The translations under genes and the position numbers were made by a program. Positions 35,158-38,561 of a stretch of DNA of 38,561 bases are shown piece by piece. The notes beneath the pieces were generated by a model that was not told the origin of the DNA, made no database searches, and saw only the letters and a program-made list of their open reading frames with translations. Source of the DNA: Mycolicibacterium sp. CBMA 234 (GTDB taxonomy: Bacteria > Actinomycetota > Actinomycetes > Mycobacteriales > Mycobacteriaceae); contig NZ_MPKW01000014.1 in the NCBI RefSeq assembly GCF_009729415.1, forward strand, positions 1 through 38,561, read 5' to 3'. Every line of letters starts with the position of its first letter. The stretch's first letter is position 1.

Positions 35158-36508
35158 GATGGGCCCCCGGCTCGGCCTTGAGTTCGGTGAGCTCGAGCTG
35201 ATCGATGCGGCGTCCGTCCATGCGGATCACCGTGGCTTTCCAGCGCACCGGGTCCAGCTCGGGATTGTCAGGGTCGAATTCGGTGAGGACGACGGTGTCG
35301 CCGACGACCGGAATGTGCCCGAGTTCCGTAAGTACCAGGCCGCCGATGGTTTCGTAGTCGCCTTCCGGCGCGCGGAACGGGGTCTCGGTGTCCACCTCGT
35401 CGATGCGCAGCAGGCCGGAGACCAACCAGCCGTCGCGCACCTCGACCACGTCGGGGGTGGCGTCGTCGTGTTCGTCGCGGACGTCGCCGACGATCTCCTC
35501 GATGAGGTCCTCGACGGTAACCATGCCGGCGGTGCCGCCGTATTCGTCGACGACGAGGGCGGTCTGAACGCCGTTGGCCCGGATCTGGGTCATCACCGCG
35601 TCACCGTCCAGGGTCGAAGGCACGGTCGGTACGGGCCGCGCCAGCTGCGCGAGCCGGGTGCCGTCCCGCAACTCGACGGGGATGGCGAAGACCTGTTTGA
35701 CGTGCACGATGCCGACGGTCTCGTCGAGGTCGCCGGCGACGATCGGAAAGCGCGAGAACCCGGTGCGGATGGCTGTTTCGATGAGGTCGGCGACGGTGTC
35801 GGTGACCTCGAGGGTCTCGATCATCGAGCGCGGCGTCATCAGTTCCTCGGCGGTACGGCCGCCGAACTGCAGGGACCGGTCGATCAGCTGAGCGGTCTGC
35901 GCATCCAGTGATCCGCTTTCGGCGGAGGTGCGCACCAGCGCCAGCAGCTCCTGCGCGGACCGCGCTGAGCGCAGTTCCTCGGCGGGCTCGACCCCGAGCC
36001 GGCGCAGTACCCAGTTGGCGGTCCCGTTGGTGAGCTTGATGACGGGGGAGAAGACCAGGGAGAAGAACCATTGCAACGGCACGGTGGCGCGCGCGGTCGG
36101 CACCGGTCGGGCGACGGCAAGGTTCTTGGGGACGAGCTCGCCGAACACCATGGACACCGAGGTGGCGATCAACAACGCCAGCGCCAGCGCCACGGCGTCG
36201 GTCGCGCTTTCGGGCAGGCCGACCGCGTGCAGCGGGCCGCGCAGCAAGCGTGCAACGACGGGTTCGGCCAGATATCCGGTGATCAGCGTGGTGATCGAGA
36301 TGCCGATCTGTGCACCGGACAGCTGGAACGACAGGTTGCGATGCGCGGTGCGGATGATCCGGTCGCGGCGGCCACCGGTGCGCGCGTTGGCTTCCACGGT
36401 GGTGCGTTCCAGTGCCGTCAAGGAGAACTCAGCAGCGACGAATACCGCGGTCCCGATGGTGAGGAGGATGAACGCGGCCAGGCTCGCGATGGTCAGCGTA
36501 GTGGTCAC
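35150..36508 (-). CDS. CNNM/CBS membrane protein with CorC domain (Rv1842c type)
   Basis: A 452-residue paralogue of the next gene. The membrane domain (about 1-195; [56 protein letters not shown]) is followed by two CBS domains (about 215-345; [73 protein letters not shown]) and a C-terminal CorC/HlyC domain (about 365-445; [31 protein letters not shown]). Conserved prolines and the KN in the EXVPKN motif belong to the ion path of CNNM transporters. GTG start with GGAG upstream; first gene of the operon running to 30467. The 243-base gap before it holds the repeats listed separately. Confidence 0.93.
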   Translation of the reverse strand: MTTTLTIASLAAFILLTIGTAVFVAAEFSLTALERTTVEANARTGGRRDRIIRTAHRNLSFQLSGAQIGISITTLITGYLAEPVVARLLRGPLHAVGLPESATDAVALALALLIATSVSMVFGELVPKNLAVARPVPTARATVPLQWFFSLVFSPVIKLTNGTANWVLRRLGVEPAEELRSARSAQELLALVRTSAESGSLDAQTAQLIDRSLQFGGRTAEELMTPRSMIETLEVTDTVADLIETAIRTGFSRFPIVAGDLDETVGIVHVKQVFAIPVELRDGTRLAQLARPVPTVPSTLDGDAVMTQIRANGVQTALVVDEYGGTAGMVTVEDLIEEIVGDVRDEHDDATPDVVEVRDGWLVSGLLRIDEVDTETPFRAPEGDYETIGGLVLTELGHIPVVGDTVVLTEFDPDNPELDPVRWKATVIRMDGRRIDQLELTELKAEPGAHRE

Positions 36509-36579
36509 CGTGCTCCACCACTCGGGGCGCCGGGCTGACGGCCCGGCTGGCTACTGGGAGGTTCGGAGTCGACGGGCTC

Positions 36580-36629
36580 GGGGCGGTCATCGGCCGGACA
36601 CGCTCCCGTCGGATTTGGGGCGGTCATCG
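36580..36629. repeat. Direct repeat upstream of the CNNM operon
   Basis: GGGGCGGTCATCG occurs at 36580-36592 and 36617-36629, 37 bases apart, 72 and 109 bases before the GTG at 36508. Regularly spaced direct repeats in a promoter region may be binding sites of one regulator. Confidence 0.5.
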
Positions 36630-36682
36630 CCCCAACGGGTGCCTGCGGCACGTGTTCCCTTTCGGTGATTCGATGTCGACGA

Positions 36683-36709
36683 GCTATCGACCGGTACTCG
36701 ATCGATAGC
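36683..36709 (-). terminator. Hairpin downstream of guaB1
   Basis: GCTATCGA and TCGATAGC form an 8-bp stem with an 11-base loop, 43 bases after the guaB1 stop. There is no U-run; a terminator or an operator of the CNNM operon are both possible. Confidence 0.4.
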
Positions 36710-36751
36710 CGTTCTCCGGCAATGGTAGCTGGTCGGCGCTGTCGGGCCTGC

Positions 36752-38197
<1,446 letters not shown>

Positions 38198-38224
38198 CTA
38201 GTTGGCTGGCCCGACATTTCCGAG

Positions 38225-38273
38225 CACACACAAAACTGTCCCTTTCACTGGGAAAAGGACAGTTTTGTGTGTG
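38225..38273. terminator. Long perfect hairpin between gnd and guaB1
   Basis: CACACACAAAACTGTCC pairs over 17 bp with its complement; four more pairs and a five-base loop close it. It starts 15 bases after the gnd stop and lies 37 bases before guaB1. AAAACTGTCC arms are A/T rich at the outer end, which helps termination in both directions. Confidence 0.8.
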
Positions 38274-38287
38274 GTGGCGGGGCGGGG

Positions 38288-38561
38288 TTAGGCCTGGATT
38301 TCGGTGCGGTCGCCGCTCCAGAGGGTGTGGAATTTCTGGCCCTCCGGTGCGTCGGTGCGGCCGTAGGTGTGGGCGCCGAAGAAGTCGCGCAGGCCCTGGG
38401 TCAGGGCGGCGGGGAGCCGCTCGGTGCGCAGGGCGTCGTAGTAGGACAGCGAGGAGGCGAAGCCGGGGATCGGGATGCCCAGCTCGGTGGCGGTGATCAC
38501 GACGCGGCGCCAGCTGTCGATGGCGGCTTCGACCGCGGTGCGGAAGTAGGGCGCGGCCAGC
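38288..38561 (-). CDS. gnd: 6-phosphogluconate dehydrogenase, decarboxylating (C-terminal end)
   Basis: Only the last 90 or so residues are in the window; the gene enters from the right edge. The visible part reads LAAPYFRTAVEAAIDSWRRV, then VITATELGIPIPGFASSLSYYDALRTERLPAALTQGLRDFFGAHTYGRTD, and ends GQKFHTLWSGDRTEIQA. SSLSYYDALR and RDFFGAHTY are C-terminal landmarks of the enzyme, which makes ribulose 5-phosphate and NAD(P)H in the pentose phosphate pathway. Position next to guaB1 matches gnd1 (Rv1844c) of M. tuberculosis. Confidence 0.95.
   Translation of the reverse strand, partial: LAAPYFRTAVEAAIDSWRRVVITATELGIPIPGFASSLSYYDALRTERLPAALTQGLRDFFGAHTYGRTDAPEGQKFHTLWSGDRTEIQA

Overview
The window is a stretch of chromosome from a high-GC mycobacterium, most likely a rapidly growing, non-tuberculous species (Mycolicibacterium type). 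The evidence is gene content and order. Reading left to right, the genes follow the Mycobacterium tuberculosis run erg3 (Rv1814), Rv1815, Rv1817, bacA (Rv1819c), secA2, pgsA2, Rv1823, sbp, Rv1825, gcvH, garA, ftsR, Rv1829, resR, gcvP, Rv1836c, glcB, two CNNM/CBS membrane proteins (Rv1841c/Rv1842c), guaB1 and gnd. The bulb-lectin/LysM protein known from M. smegmatis (MSL) sits between erg3 and the Rv1815 homologue. Homology statements rest on remembered family sequences and visible motifs; no search was run.

Bases 1-3905 (minus strand) form a tight operon: a four-helix di-metal protein, a flavin/[2Fe-2S] reductase, a PknF-type Ser/Thr kinase and an F420-type oxidoreductase cut by the window edge. 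It is followed on the same strand by a small secreted protein and the amylomaltase malQ. Bases 6846-12024 (plus strand) hold a sterol-desaturase-like enzyme, the lectin, a secreted serine protease, an ArsR/SRPBCC pair with a palindromic operator and a probable leaderless start, and a flavoprotein preceded by a KstR-type box.

At 12046-14093 a BacA-type transporter and the accessory secretion ATPase SecA2 diverge; M. tuberculosis has ilvG between them, this genome does not. From 14093 to 25790 everything is on the plus strand: secA2, a phospholipid synthase, a DUF881-Sbp-DUF881 membrane cluster, then a block joining glycine cleavage (gcvH, gcvP), the phospho-switch GarA and three regulators or enzymes (FtsR, a DUF151 nuclease-like protein, ResR). 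gcvP is preceded by a clear tandem glycine riboswitch. A strong bidirectional terminator separates gcvP from the minus-strand half.

From 25905 to the right edge all genes are on the minus strand: a membrane-anchored VWA protein, malate synthase glcB, a five-gene overlapping operon (two CNNM/CBS transporters or regulators, a conserved protein usually labelled 3-methyladenine glycosylase, a lipase-like lipoprotein that appears to have lost its catalytic Ser and His, and a multi-pass membrane esterase), then guaB1 and the end of gnd. No tRNA, rRNA, CRISPR array, insertion sequence or prophage was seen. The items most worth checking are the di-metal/reductase/kinase operon, the apparently dead lipase coupled to a live membrane esterase, the KstR box, and several palindromes sitting on promoters.
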